NCBI GenBank assembly: GCA_942159475.1
Contig: OW804094.1
Location: 23,978,366 to 24,042,365, forward strand
Reading direction: 5' to 3'
Source: Sthenelais limicola
Taxonomy: Eukaryota > Annelida > Polychaeta > Phyllodocida > Sigalionidae
Length of the DNA: 64,000 bases
Shown: positions 9,163 through 19,892 of the stretch, in pieces
How positions within the stretch are numbered: the first letter of the stretch is position 1
Layout: the number at the start of each line of letters is the position of its first letter
Translations under genes and position numbers: made by a program
The notes under the pieces: model-generated
What the model saw: only the letters and a program-made list of their open reading frames with translations
The model's database searches: none
Told to the model about the DNA's origin: nothing

Positions 9163-11662
9163 TTTTTTTTTAAAGATTTTATTTCCACTGGGTACATCAC
9201 CTCCAGGAGGAGTAGGATTTTACGGCGGACCCAGCTTGGGTTAGAAATTTACAAATGTACATGCCGTAGTGTAGGTATAATACATAAAGTGATAACAGGT
9301 AGCAGATAGAAGATAGAAGGTAGAAGACAACCTCTTACTGAGAGAGAGACTTCATATTGTTTGAACCGGACTATTGGTAAAATCAATGTTAAAGTTGGTT
9401 GGCTATACAGAAAGGTGTCAGAAACGATAGCTGTTGTCATAAAATTAGTGGTTATACATTAACATTACATGTTTGGACCGTACCATTGGGAGGAGTAGTG
9501 TTAAGCTATGAAAGAGGTACAAAAAATCTTCAAATCACAGATTAAGCTTCAGGCAATTGTTTTAAAAGGAAAATGAAGTAGGGGAATCATAAAGTTAGAC
9601 AGACTGTACTGCACTTGTAGGTGAACCTCTTTCTTATGAGAGTGACCTGACTATGTGCCAGTAAAAAGAATTTATGTAGAGCTGGGATTTACATCAGTGT
9701 TTGTTTTAACCATTCCTTTTGCAGAGATTTAAATGCTTCAATATTCCCAATATTTCTAGACTTGGGGGTCAATTGATTCCAGGCTTTCGCCACCTTGTTA
9801 ATCACAGAATTTTCCCCACATTTGGTTTTATAGAAGAAGGATGATAGTAGAGGGGCTTCATTTGCTCTAGTTGGGTTATTGTTATTATGGGATTTGTATT
9901 TGTTAGATTTTGATCTTGCATAGCCAGTGATTCTCAGATGACTCTCTCTTCTGTGAAAAAGAAGGGGAATTTTCAGGTCTTTGTGCAGTTCAGAGGTGGG
10001 ATAGAGGGGTTCAGCCCTTTGTATTGCTCTAAGAGCTTTATTTTGAATTCTCTGGAGTTTGTTAAGGTTGTTTAGATGGGTGTTATGGTAAAGAATATCT
10101 CCGTAGTCAAAAAAAGGGAGGATTTTGCTTTTGTAGACCAGAAGTGAGGCTTTTGTAGTCAGTAGGTGTCTAACTCTTAGAAAGAGAAAAATTTTATGAG
10201 AAATAATTTTGATCAAGTTTCTTATGTGAGGTTGGAAGGAGAGTTTGTTATCAACTAAGACTCCTAGATATTTGTAGACTTGTACTGTCTCAAGAATTTT
10301 GTTGTTTAGGGATATATTTGGGGGTGGGGGGGGTGTTTTTGGTTTGGGTTCTATTTATTAACATTAACTTGGTTTTAGTGGCATTTATAAGGAATTTGTT
10401 CTTGACACACCACTTCTCAAGGTTAGAAAGGTCTTGCTGCATATTATGATATAGGGATGCTTGAGATCGATTAGAGTGGTAAAGTACTGTGTCGTCAGCA
10501 TAGAGGAGGTATTTAGTATGTTCAAGATGAGCACCAATATCATTTATAAATATTAAGAACAGAAGAGGTCCAAGGATTGAGCCTTGGGGGACTCCTGATT
10601 TGATGAGAGCTAGGTCGGATAAGGTATTGTTAACAATAGTTTTTTGGTATCTATTGGATAAATAAGATTTAATCCAAGAGTGTAATTTTCCTCTGATACC
10701 TATATTGAAAAGTTTAAGTAAAAGTATATTGTGATCTACCATATCGAAGGCTTTTCTAAAGTCAATAAAAGTAATAAGTGTGGGGATTTTCTTTTCATAG
10801 GCATATGCTAAATCATCAGTGAGATTGGAGATTGTATTGATAGTCGATTTTTGTGGAAGAAAGCCAGATTGGTTAGGGTCAAGGATGTTATGAGTGTTTA
10901 AGTAAGATAAGATTCTAGAGTATACAATTTTTTCTATTAGTTTGCTGGGTGTGGGTAATAGGGATATGGGACGATAGTTATTTATTTGAGTTGATTCCCC
11001 TCCTTTAAAAAGAGGGACAACCTTGGCAATTTTCCATGCATTGGGAAAAATTTGGCTGGAAAAGGAAAGATTAATGCAAAAGGTAAGTTCAGAGAGAAGG
11101 GTCGCAAAAGAGTCTCTGACTATTGAGTTAGATAGATTGTCTAGAGCTGATGATTTAGAGATATTAATTTTAGTGATGAGACCTAGTACTTCAATCTCAT
11201 TTATAGTGATTTCACAGAGACTAGAGGGTTTGGCTAGATTGGGGGTAGTCCAAGGACTATTGGGTAACCCAGTTAGTAGGTTATCAGTGATGTTTGCAAA
11301 ATAGTTATTGATAAAATTGGGTAGATCATTCTTGTTGATAGGCTGGTCATTGTCATCGCTCAAGTTAATTTCATTCTGTGGGGCTTTGGAGGGGAGGAGA
11401 TTATTAATAGTCTTCCAGTATTTTTTAGGATCATTAGTGTTTGTCAGGTTGTGATGTATGTAAGTTCTTTTGGCATTTAAGATAAGCTTAGTAGTCTCTT
11501 TTTTTAGGCGTTTGGCTTCGTTTACATCAATGATAAGGCCTGTACGTTTGGCTCTCCCTCTTGCTAGATTCTTAGCTCTCACAGCATCATAATGACACTT
11601 TGTGGTTTGAAGCGAGAGGCTTTCCCTAAGAGACTCTCTCATCTTTGGGCCTAGACTGCAAC
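9163..11662 (-). mobile_element. LINE copy 2 (jockey/CR1-like), 5' truncated
   Basis: Same family as copy 1. The poly(A) is the T run at 9163-9171 and the 3' UTR is shared. The copy extends further 5' than copy 1, into the linker between endonuclease and RT, but the endonuclease itself is missing. A fragment matching its 5' part lies at 30712-30835. Confidence 0.85.
9689..11642 (-). pseudogene. LINE reverse transcriptase, one frameshift
   Basis: 10290-11642 encodes 450 residues: a basic linker (1-60), finger and palm with FIDFRKAFD (292-300, catalytic D294), SGVPQG (349-354) and intact YADD (381-384). 9689-10216 encodes the C-terminal domain in another frame (LQRIQNKALRAI, then WNQLTPKSRNIGNIEAFK). 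The break between them coincides with a G-rich run at 10319-10336, where slippage or a sequencing error is plausible. This is the best-preserved RT of the LINEs here. With no endonuclease it is still a truncated copy. Confidence 0.85.
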
Positions 11663-11879
11663 GTTATTTTGACACATCACACTTATTAATTAGTGAACTG
11701 TTTCCTAATTATGTTTGCTGCATAAAGAGTTCCTGTCTGCTGCATTTCATCTTACCGTATGGTAATACATTATACAATAATAGCACGAATTAGGTTATTT
11801 GTTCCAATACATGTTTTACATTTTCAATTTTAAATGTGGCACCGTCTGAAACACATCTATGGTGGATATGGCGTTGTTT
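11663..11879. other. No gene seen
   Basis: AT-rich spacer between LINE copies. Confidence 0.45.
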
Positions 11880-12515
11880 TTTTAGTTTTGATCTAATTGT
11901 AAATGTTTTGCTCTAAATGAATAAAAAAAAGTAATTTCTGAGCTCCTTTTTTGTGGTTGATTCATGAGCAACAGTGGGTAATGAGTTCCATATTGATTTA
12001 TTTGTAAATAAAGCTGTTTTTATAAAATGTTGTCTAAGGAATATTTATTTTTAAGTTTTTGTCTATTTTCTGGCATGACTTGGAGTTGACAGTAATCTTC
12101 GATCTTAATTCACATCTGATTGTGTCAGATAGAAAGGTACCTCCAAGGAGTGTAGGCTCGATCTGGCTTAATTTTTTAGTATTTTAGTTCGTCATATTTG
12201 TTATGAACATTACTCTTTTCTGTAATTTAAATACATATCTGATAGCTGAGTTTAGGAGTGAGTGTGACCTTTTTTGAAGTCTTTTACAAGCTGATGAATA
12301 AAATAGGTCACCGCTTTCTATTACTGGTATGATAAGCATCTTCACTATATCAGATTTCACTTTTTTACTAAGTATATGACTTGAGTTTCTTAATAAATTT
12401 ACCTTCCATTTTACTCTGTTCATAACAGAGTTCAGATGATCATTAAAAGATCATCAGACCATCGTCAATCGTTAGACCAAGGTAATTATATTTGCTAAGT
12501 TGGTGTATAATGATA
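11880..12515 (-). repeat. LINE 3' fragment, different family
   Basis: 12184-12423 encodes on the minus strand an RT C-terminal-domain-like stretch (KSDIVKMLIIPVIESGDLFY). Just upstream (about 12436-12505) a YNYLGLTIDD-like block can be read across breaks. The lower-coordinate part is AT-rich 3' UTR-like sequence. Confidence 0.6.
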
Positions 12516-12583
12516 TAGTACAATAAATACAGAAATGAGATGATTCTAGCTTATTGCTTATTGCCAGGTCTAGGTCAGCCTAT

Positions 12584-12799
12584 GGGTCAGCTTTTCAGAA
12601 AATGTACAATTCGCATTCACAAATTCTCTGAAATAACCCTAATTTCAGACGAAAATAAAGTTCAAAATACAGTTCAACCTAACCAAACACATAGCTAGAA
12701 TCAGTGCAATGCCGAATATACTTGAATTTACCTAGTATTGACCAAATTGCAGCCTACTTTAGCAGAATTTACTAAATGTGTAGCGCTGCCAATTATAGC
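12584..12799 (+). mobile_element. MITE-A, type 1, 3' TIR lost
   Basis: Starts GGGTCAGCTTTTCAGAAAAT; interior as in the type-1 copies. The sequence breaks off after CTGCCAATTATA, so the last 20 bases of TIR are missing. Confidence 0.75.
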
Positions 12800-12897
12800 C
12801 GCAATAAACATGGGGTCTTGTGGAGCCCTGCCTATACGCTCATACATCAAAGAATCAGAATTCCCATGCACATGTATCCACTATTAATATATATACA

Positions 12898-13060
12898 CAA
12901 ATTTAAGATAGAAATGTGGTTTGAATATAGTTCAACCTAACCAAACAGACGTCTTGAGCCAATGCAATACCAAATATATTTAGATATGCCTATCATTATT
13001 TATAAATATTTAGGCTAATTATTGAGACTTTATTAGATGTAAACAGCTAGCGATTGTACG
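12898..13060 (+). repeat. MITE-A, interior and decayed 3' end
   Basis: Starts at AAATTTAAGATAGAAATGTG in the interior and ends in a decayed terminus (GCGATTGTACGTTATCAGAC). Confidence 0.55.
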
Positions 13061-13083
13061 TTATCAGACAATATGCTCCATAT

Positions 13084-13310
13084 GGGTGAAATCGCCAGAA
13101 AATGTATAACTCGCCTTCACCAATCTTCTCAAATAACCCACATTTCAGACGAAAACAAAAGTTCAAAATACAGTTCAACCTAACCAAACAGATTGCTAGA
13201 ATCAATGCAATGGCGAATGTACTCGAATTTACCTAGTATTGACAAAATTGCAGCCTAATTTAGCCTAATTTACTAAATGTGTAAAGCTGCCAATTGTACA
13301 TTTTCTGAAC
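13084..13310 (+). mobile_element. MITE-A, type 1
   Basis: Begins GGGTGAAATCGCCAGAAAAT; full type-1 interior; the 3' TIR fades after ACATTTTCTGAAC. Confidence 0.75.
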
Positions 13311-13405
13311 ATATAGTGGATACAGTCGGTTGTTTCACTAAATCCTTCCATCAGTCCGCATGGTCCGTCTTGTGCTTTACTTTATGGGTTCTTCTCAGGC
13401 CAAGA

Positions 13406-13626
13406 GGGTCAGATTTTCAGAAAATGCACAATCTACATTTCTACAGATCTATCAAATTCTTCTAAACCAGAGTGATAATTGAAAAAGGTATATCTGAGTA
13501 TCTTCTGCATTGTATTCATTCGATAAATCTGTCTGGTTATGTTGAGCTGTATTTTGAACCTGATTTCCGTCTTAAATTTGGATTATTTGAGAAGACTGCT
13601 GAAGGGATTTTCTGGCAATTTAACCC
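13406..13626 (-). mobile_element. MITE-A, type 2
   Basis: Begins GGGTCAGATTTTCAGAAAAT and ends in a degraded AATTTAACCC. Flanks AAGA and AAGT differ by one base. A 92-codon frame at 13472-13750 across it is taken as chance. Confidence 0.7.
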
Positions 13627-13824
13627 AAGTATGGTTTATTCATTATTACTGAGAATGGCTGATGTTTCAGTGCGTGACCCTTATTGGAGGTCTGGATTTA
13701 GTGTCTTCATGCATGGTTTTACTACCTCTGTCTTCATGCATTTCTCATAACATCGGATCCATTATATGGGATAATGCCCATATTATGGACTTGGAAGGTT
13801 GTGGGGAGGAGGGAAGAGACGTAT

Positions 13825-14059
13825 AGGTCAGATTTTCAGAAAATGTAGTCAGCAGCTCTACAGATTTGGTAACCTCGCCTAAATAAGACTGGAAATTATA
13901 AATAATGGGTATATCAGATTATCTCTGGCATTGTGTTGATAACAATTATTGTGTATTTCATTGTGTTAAACTGTATTTTGAACGTCACTTTTCTCTTAAA
14001 TTAGGGTCATTTGAAAAGATTGGTGAAGGTGAATCATACATTTTCTGAAAGTCTGACCC
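13825..14059 (-). mobile_element. MITE-A, type 3, inside repeat F
   Basis: Ends AGGTCAGATTTTCAGAAAAT and TTTCTGAAAGTCTGACCC. Flanks GTAT and TTAT differ by one base. The flanking sequences join into repeat F (GGGAAGAGAC on the left, TTATGGCATG on the right), so the MITE landed in an F copy. Confidence 0.75.
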
Positions 14060-14175
14060 TTATGGCATGTGATAGAGGACGAGCGATAGCGAGATCTTTA
14101 TCATGTCCATAAGTCTCTTCCCTCCTCACTAGGTCCTTCCACGTCCTTTAGGGGTTGACCGCAAGGGGAAAATAG

Positions 14176-14314
14176 ATGGAACCTAGCAAGGGGGAAGTCT
14201 GTACACTTGTTATTGACCGAGGGAGCGCGGGAAGTTAGAGGGCGTTAGCCCAAGATCTTCTGTGCTCCCGAGGTCACTAACAAGTGTACCGACTTCACCC
14301 AAGCTTTGTTCCAT
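14176..14314. repeat. Foldback hairpin H1
   Basis: Outer stem ATGGAAC (14176-14182) pairs with GTTCCAT (14308-14314). Inner stems are GAAGTC/GACTTC, GTACACTTGTTA (14201-14212) with TAACAAGTGTAC (14278-14289), TGACC/GGTCA and GGGAGC/GCTCCC. Nearly the whole 139 bp folds into one long hairpin. The outer word recurs in the hairpins at 35481 and 52611 with unrelated inner sequences. Confidence 0.7.
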
Positions 14315-14315
14315 A

Positions 14316-14503
14316 TTTATTACACCCCATTAATAAATAAAAAATATAAATATTTAAAAATAAAAGAAGTAATTTATGTTTTGGGCGGACCTACTTGTTG
14401 TATGTCCCCAGGGTGACATAACTCACATGTTATGCACCACTTTGACCAAGAGTGACATACAATGCTGAAGGTATAGGAAGCAACAGCACAGGGGTGTAAT
14501 AAA
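14316..14503. repeat. 13-bp inverted repeat around 188 bp
   Basis: TTTATTACACCCC (14316-14328) and GGGGTGTAATAAA (14491-14503) are perfect inverted repeats immediately following hairpin H1. Both sit inside the insertion in repeat F. No coding frame between them. Confidence 0.6.
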
Positions 14504-14858
14504 GGACCTGGAGTTTATAGAGGGGGACCTCTATCCTCTGGTAGGATTCTCCGTTAAAATGACATTTTAGGGAATCGATTTCTTTTTCGTTTGTGCAACG
14601 ACATTTTATTCAAATACTAGACTGCCATCTTAGGTCCTATAATGCTAAAAGGCCTGAAACATAAAGCATATGAAAGGTATAATTTGAAGAATTACAGATT
14701 TCAACGATTAGGAGGAACGTGAGAACATCACGATGTACCTTTCGCCAGCTTCGAGCTTGAGAAATCAACCAAGTGGGGCGGGGTCATATATTACAAGAAT
14801 TGGATTTGTAACTTTCAGCCCAAGTTCTGACCCAAAATCTGACCCATATATACATATA

Positions 14859-15523
14859 GTCCGGCAGTGGGAGAGCCTAACCCGGAAATCCCGGATAAAG
14901 ATTTTTTCTCTCTCGATTTATCATCTATGGGGTCCTTATATCACATTCCTGTGTGATGTGAAGTTCCTGACCTTAAGCAATTTGACATATTCAAGATGGC
15001 CGCCACCGAACATGTCAAATCTGTAAACTGACATATCTCTGCTTCTAATGGGGCTAGGAATATGTTCTAGGTGTCTAAATGCGTGTTTCATTAGCCTACA
15101 CATGTAATACAGTCATAAAAAAAAATCATTGACCCCCTGATTTCCATTGAAAATTGCATTATGTAGCAAAATAATTTAATTTGGCCGCAACCGATCCAGT
15201 AAACAGGCTTGTCTCTGCTTCTAATGGAGCTAGGGATACATTTTAGGTGTCAGAATGTAAGTTTTAGTAGCCTACAAATGCAATACAGTCATTGAATAAA
15301 TCATTGGCAATGAAAATTGCTTTATAGTGTAAAATAATTCAATTTGACCCAACAGCATATCTAGGCATATCTCTGCTTCTAATGGGGCTAGTTGTACATT
15401 TTAGATATCTAAATGTATGTTTTGTTTGCCTACAAATGCAATACAGTCATTAAATAAATCGTTGGCAAAAACTTTATCCTGGATTTCCGGATTAGGCCAA
15501 AATTTGCCATTCCACTGCCGGAC
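14859..15523. mobile_element. 665-bp TIR element, TSD TA, three internal repeats
   Basis: Ends GTCCGGCAGTGG and CCACTGCCGGAC, flanked by TA on both sides. A second inverted block (CCGGAAATCCCGGATAAAG and its near complement) extends the TIR discontinuously. Three direct repeats starting TCTCTGCTTCTAATGG lie at 15036, 15212 and 15370. TA duplication suggests the Tc1/mariner group. Non-coding. Confidence 0.75.
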
Positions 15524-15554
15524 TAATAGCTGACATGTTATTCAACCCTCCCAG

Positions 15555-15656
15555 TTAAAAGAAATAAGGGGTCATTGAACTAAAAAAAAGCTATTCAGCT
15601 GAACTTGTATCATGATGGGTTTCCCCCATTTCATGCAACAGGTTCCAGGCCTTACC
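15555..15656 (+). repeat. About 100-bp direct repeat, left copy
   Basis: TTAAAAGAAATAAGGGGTCA through GGTTCCAGGC, repeated nearly unchanged at 15953-16055. The two copies bracket a MITE-A. Confidence 0.8.
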
Positions 15657-15660
15657 ACCC

Positions 15661-15882
15661 GGGTCAGATTTTCAGATAATGTACAATTCAACTTCGCCAA
15701 TCTTCTCAAATAACCAAAATTTCAGACGAAAATCAGGTTCAAAATACAGTTCATCATAACCAGACAGATCTATTGAATGAATACAATACAGAATATACTC
15801 AGATATTTCTTGTATTTACCACTTTTCACACTAATCTAGCAGAATTTGACAGATGTGTAGAACATTTTCTGAAAACCGACCC
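15661..15882 (+). mobile_element. MITE-A, type 2, between direct repeats
   Basis: Starts GGGTCAGATTTTCAG, ends GAAAACCGACCC. Flanking 4-mers ACCC and ATAT do not match, so there is no TSD. Instead about 100-bp direct repeats lie on each side. Confidence 0.75.
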
Positions 15883-15952
15883 ATATACAGATAGCCCAGC
15901 CCTCATATACATGAACCTTATTCTTACTTCCTAAGGAGTATAGAAGAAAGTA

Positions 15953-16055
15953 TTAAAAGAAATAAGGGGTCATTGATCTACAAAAAAGCTATTCAGCTAA
16001 ATTTGTATCACGATGGGTTTCCCCCATTTCATGCAACAGGTTCCAGGCTTTACTA
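15953..16055 (+). repeat. About 100-bp direct repeat, right copy
   Basis: Second copy of the 15555-15656 sequence; a few substitutions separate them. Confidence 0.8.
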
Positions 16056-16351
16056 TCCACACCCTGCGGTCCCTCTACAGCATTGCCGCGCCATCATTGC
16101 ACAGTGTGGTTGGATTGCCAATAATGACCGGATTGCATCTGTCATAGAGGCAGAGATTCATTAGGCAATCTAGGTACAGGCCTGCGGGTAGGGAGGCAGT
16201 GAGACAGGAAGGGTGCACCTGTACCCGGCAGTGTATAACACAGAGATACCCACTCAGCTTCTTGTCAAATAGCCCTAAATGTACCTGATGCACCTTAGGG
16301 TAAATCCGCAAATCTTGGGAACTTAAACCTCTTACGTGTAAGGGCTTAGAT
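16056..16351. other. No gene seen
   Basis: Somewhat more GC-rich single-copy DNA; only short overlapping frames on both strands. Confidence 0.45.
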
Positions 16352-16576
16352 GGGTGAGATTGTCAGAAAATGTACAATTCACTTCAAATGACACACATTT
16401 AAAGTAAAAGAATTAGGGTCAAAATACAGTTCAGCACAACCAAGCTGATTTCTGTACTCTACTCAATGCCAAATATACACAGATATATCTAGTTTTTATA
16501 ATTTTTTTTGTCCAATTTAACAGATTATATTAAATGTGTTAGCCTGCTGATTGTACATTTTCTGAAGAACTGACCC
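16352..16576 (+). mobile_element. MITE-A, TSD AGAT
   Basis: GGGTGAG to CTGACCC with AGAT on both sides (16348-16351 and 16577-16580). Type-3-like interior with a small deletion after the 5' TIR. Confidence 0.8.
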
Positions 16577-16619
16577 AGATATACATTGGGCAATGATTTG
16601 TATGGGTGAAAGCTGTACT

Positions 16620-16815
16620 GTGATATGTCACAGGAAATTAGTCATGAGTCGAAAAAATGGATTTTAAGATACCTTCATATTTGCAAGATGATATTATTAT
16701 AACATTTCGAAAATCTTCATTTTCAATTTCTTATCTTTGAAAGAAAGTTTGCGATATTTCTGAGCCACTAATTACTAGAAAAGTAGGTAAATATACGACG
16801 ACATTGAATGTCTAA
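16620..16815 (+). repeat. MITE-B, 5' part
   Basis: Starts GTGATATGTCACAGGAAAT and keeps the first half of the element only. Confidence 0.6.
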
Positions 16816-16833
16816 TTCCTGCAACAACAAAAT

Positions 16834-17221
16834 GTGATGTGTTTCAAGGAAATGAGTCATAAGTCAAAGTGATATATTCCCCAAATCTCTTCGTAGGAAT
16901 GTTCTCATTTTTGGTGTGACCAACGCTGGATGAAGTGTGAATACATGTACCAAAATGCAAGATAGTGTATCAAATATTGTCATGTATTTATAGGGTCATC
17001 CCATAGAGCATATTTAGCTACTTTAATAGTAATTGTCCACCCAAAAATATTGAAACTTTTTTTCAGAAATAAAAATATCAAACTTAAAATATAGAAAAAC
17101 TTATTAGATGCCCTTAATGTTTATATTCATTGGAATCCCCTTGGTCTCATTTTTTCAAATATGATAATATCATAAAATCCAATTTTTGCGACTTATGACT
17201 CATTTTCCTGAAACACATCAC
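16834..17221 (-). mobile_element. MITE-B, TSD AAAT
   Basis: GTGATGTG to CATCAC, AAAT at 16830-16833 and 17222-17225. The GCAAAA part of one TIR is deleted. Confidence 0.85.
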
Positions 17222-17305
17222 AAATATTTAAAAAAAACTAACAGTCCAAGCACCCCATCTCTGTTTATGCCAATGAATCTGTTGACGTGCTTCACGGAGA
17301 GCCAA

Positions 17306-17714
17306 CGCAATGTGTTTCAGGAAAATAAGTCATAAGTCGCAAAATTGATATTTTTCAAAGTGTTTTTTTCACAAGATCTCATTATTGGAATGTTCTGATT
17401 TTTAGAGGGGTTGTCACTTATAGCTATATCAATCGATGTATCAAATTTCAGGACAATCTATATAATATATCCTTTCGTTTTAAAGGTCCTCATATGGACT
17501 ACATTTAGTTACTTTACTGTTTATTGACCCCCAGAAATATTGGAAACTTTTTTTTTCAAAAACGAAAATATCAAACTTAACATCCAGAAATACTTATAAG
17601 ATTCTTAGACTGTTTACTATCATTGGAATCAGCTTGATCTCAACTTTTCAGATATAATGGTATCTCAAAATCTATTTTTTGCGACTTATGACTCATTTTC
17701 TTATAACACATCAC
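17306..17714 (-). mobile_element. MITE-B, decayed first bases
   Basis: 5' start reads ACGCAATGTGTTTCAGG instead of GTGATGTG; ends CATCAC at 17714. Full interior in reverse orientation. Confidence 0.75.
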
Positions 17715-17735
17715 TATTAACTAACAGCCAAAGGT

Positions 17736-17776
17736 GTTAATTCCATAGTTTGCCTACATAGAACTATGAAATTAAC
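17736..17776. repeat. Hairpin H4
   Basis: GTTAATTCCATAGTT pairs with AACTATGAAATTAAC (15 positions, one mismatch) around an 11-base loop. It lies about 110 bp before the conserved block at 17885. Confidence 0.65.
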
Positions 17777-17884
17777 AACTTAAACAAGGGCCTTCAGATC
17801 TCCGCAAAGCATGTGAACAAATCTATAGGCAGTGTGGAGGTAATGTTAGAGCCATTTTTAGACAACTATATCAAAAATACTTTC

Positions 17885-17932
17885 ATTGCACCCCACTTAT
17901 TGCACCTCTCAAGAGGGATGCACATATATTAT
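17885..17932 (+). repeat. Dispersed block G (GCACCCCACTTATTGCACCT)
   Basis: One of three copies (also 35969 and 52840) of a 45-60-bp block, ATTGCACCCCACTTATTGCA through ATGCACATATA. Each is preceded by a hairpin. Confidence 0.65.
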
Positions 17933-17943
17933 ATATATAAGTG

Positions 17944-19190
17944 TTTTTATTTCCAAATCGTGATACAATTACATAGAAAAGGGCAATGTCTCAGTCAATG
18001 AACCCATTGTTTTTCCTAGAGTGCCCATATGCTATCGAAAATATTCTTACAACTTTTCTCTTAAAAGAATGTGCATATTTAGGTCTTTTCCAACATGTTT
18101 GTTCTTTTTCTGGAATTACACTATATCATTAAAACATGGTATAATCGATACCAACTCTTAATAACTATGTACAATCCTTCATTACTAATAACAAAATTTA
18201 AATTTTAGTCATCTTTGTTTTTAGCAACTTAAAAGTTCCTTATATATAACAAAATAGACCACACCTACATCAACAATACATGCATACAAGACTTACAAGC
18301 TTGAAAAGATAAATCTATTACTGAGATTTTAATCCGTAAATTCTCAATAATGTACAAATGTACAAATCTATATGGTTTGATTATTTACTGAACCTTTATC
18401 AAAATCTGGGTTCATGTTTTAATCATCTTGAACCATATAATGATTTTTCAGATACAGTCTGAAATTGACCAGGTCTTCTACCTGGTGACCCTCAAAAAAT
18501 GTATTCTTTTCTGAGTTCCATAAATAAGCTGAGCCTCTCTCCTTTTTTCAAGGGGAGGAATACCAAGTTCCTTCGACAATTCAATTACATTTGTTCTTCT
18601 ATCTAAGTACCTTGCTCTTTTTATAATATTATTTTGCAACACTTGTAACTTATTTACCAAAGCCTTATTACTAGTTCCATCATATATCGTATCCCCAAAA
18701 TCCATATGGGGAATCACCATTACCTTATAAAGGTTCAAAAACAATTTCTCAGTAAAAACAGGTCTAGATTTTGAAAGTAATCTACTCTGATTTTGTACCA
18801 CATTTATTTTCTTTTTTAAATGAGATTGAAAATTAAGTTTGGAATCAATTTTCAGTCCTAAGTATGTGTACTCATCCGTATGGCAAATTTCTTGTTCTCC
18901 AAATTGATACTTATTTAAATCTTTGGCATTTGCTGATTTACCAGAATTAATTTTCATCAATTTGCATTTCTCAATATTCAGAAATTTTTTATTAATCCTA
19001 CAGCACGAATGTATGTTTTTGAGATCTGATTGTAATTCATCTCCAAGAGTATTATATGAACGATTAACATTGTACAAAACCGTATAATCAGCGAATAGCT
19101 GAATTTTGGATTTAATAGCACATTTATAGATATCATTAACATATATACTGAACATTAAAAGACCAAGGGAGGTTCCTTAGGGAACACCAC
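17944..19190 (-). mobile_element. LINE copy 3, different family, 5' truncated
   Basis: The RT-coding part is at 18478-19190 on the minus strand. The AT-rich stretch down to a TTTTTATTT end near 17944 is taken as 3' UTR. The 5' side breaks off just beyond the RT palm motif into an ACACATAC-type low-complexity stretch. Confidence 0.65.
18478..19180 (-). pseudogene. LINE RT palm to C terminus, with in-frame stop
   Basis: Minus strand reads CGVP-stop-GTSLGLLMFSIYVNDI, so the usual Q of the GVPQG motif is a TAA stop. FADD has become FADY (FADYTVLY). The thumb and C-terminal domain follow (YTYLGLKIDSKLNFQSHLKK, LQVLQNNIIKRA, GIPPLEKRREAQLIY). The family differs from LINE copies 1 and 2. Two catalytic-motif changes mark it as dead. 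Confidence 0.8.
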
Positions 19191-19493
19191 AATTTACCCA
19201 CACAATTTACAATTTACCCACACATACACATACACATCAATTTACATACGATAATAACAATTAAACGTTGATTATAACATCTAAATTGGATTCACAAAAC
19301 ACCAGTATCAGTAAAAATATTTGAAGAAGATGAATTCAGTTAAAATACCCATACTGTGCACTTTCATTTGACATCATATGTAATATTCTTTTTCCATAAA
19401 CAACAAACATTAAGCTACGATTCCACTGAGTCACTGTTTTGGTCACCTCATGGTTCGCTCTTCTTTTGGACATTGTGCTAATATCTGTGTTTG
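19191..19493. other. No gene seen
   Basis: AT-rich spacer; begins with short ACACATACAC repeats. Confidence 0.5.
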
Positions 19494-19521
19494 ATATGAG
19501 CACAACTAAATGACGTTCAAA
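19494..19521 (+). repeat. 28-bp direct repeat, left
   Basis: ATATGAGCACAACTAAATGA followed by CGTTCAAA. An identical 28 bp lies at 19893-19920, directly after the 3' end of a MITE-B. Confidence 0.85.
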
Positions 19522-19527
19522 ATTCAG

Positions 19528-19892
19528 AGTTTTCAGAGTCGTTTATTTACAAGATCTCTTTGTTGGAATATTTTCATTTTTGAAGTGTCTAGTCCTTGTG
19601 GTTGTATGAATACATCTACCAAAATTCAAGACTGGTTATTAATTATATCAATGGGTTACTTACATCATCCTATTGAGTATATTTAGCTAGTTTACTGGTA
19701 ATTATCCACCTAGAAATATTGCAAACTATTTTTTCAAAAACAAAAATATCTGACTAAAAAGATAAAAGTACTTATTAGATGTCCTTAATGTTTACATTCG
19801 TTGGAATCGGCTTGATTTCCTCTTTTCAAATATGGTGATATCTCAAAATCCATATTTTGCGACTTATGACTCATTTTCCTAAAACGGATCAC
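19528..19892 (-). mobile_element. MITE-B with 5' TIR replaced by flank copy
   Basis: Reverse-oriented interior from TTTTCAGAGTCGTTTATTTA to the intact terminus GGATCAC at 19892. The opposite TIR is missing; in its place stands a copy of the 28 bp that follow the element. Confidence 0.8.

Larger units (their letters stand above)
14091..14700 (-). repeat. Dispersed repeat F, inverted copy split by an insertion
   Basis: 14091-14177 and 14504-14700 together are the reverse complement of 8546-8805. The 326 bp between them (14178-14503) are absent from the other copy, so they are a later insertion. The F copy itself is otherwise almost co-linear. Confidence 0.65.

Noticed and set aside
13472..13750. 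92-codon frame
   Set aside because: Lies mostly in a MITE-A; other copies of the same region have stops.
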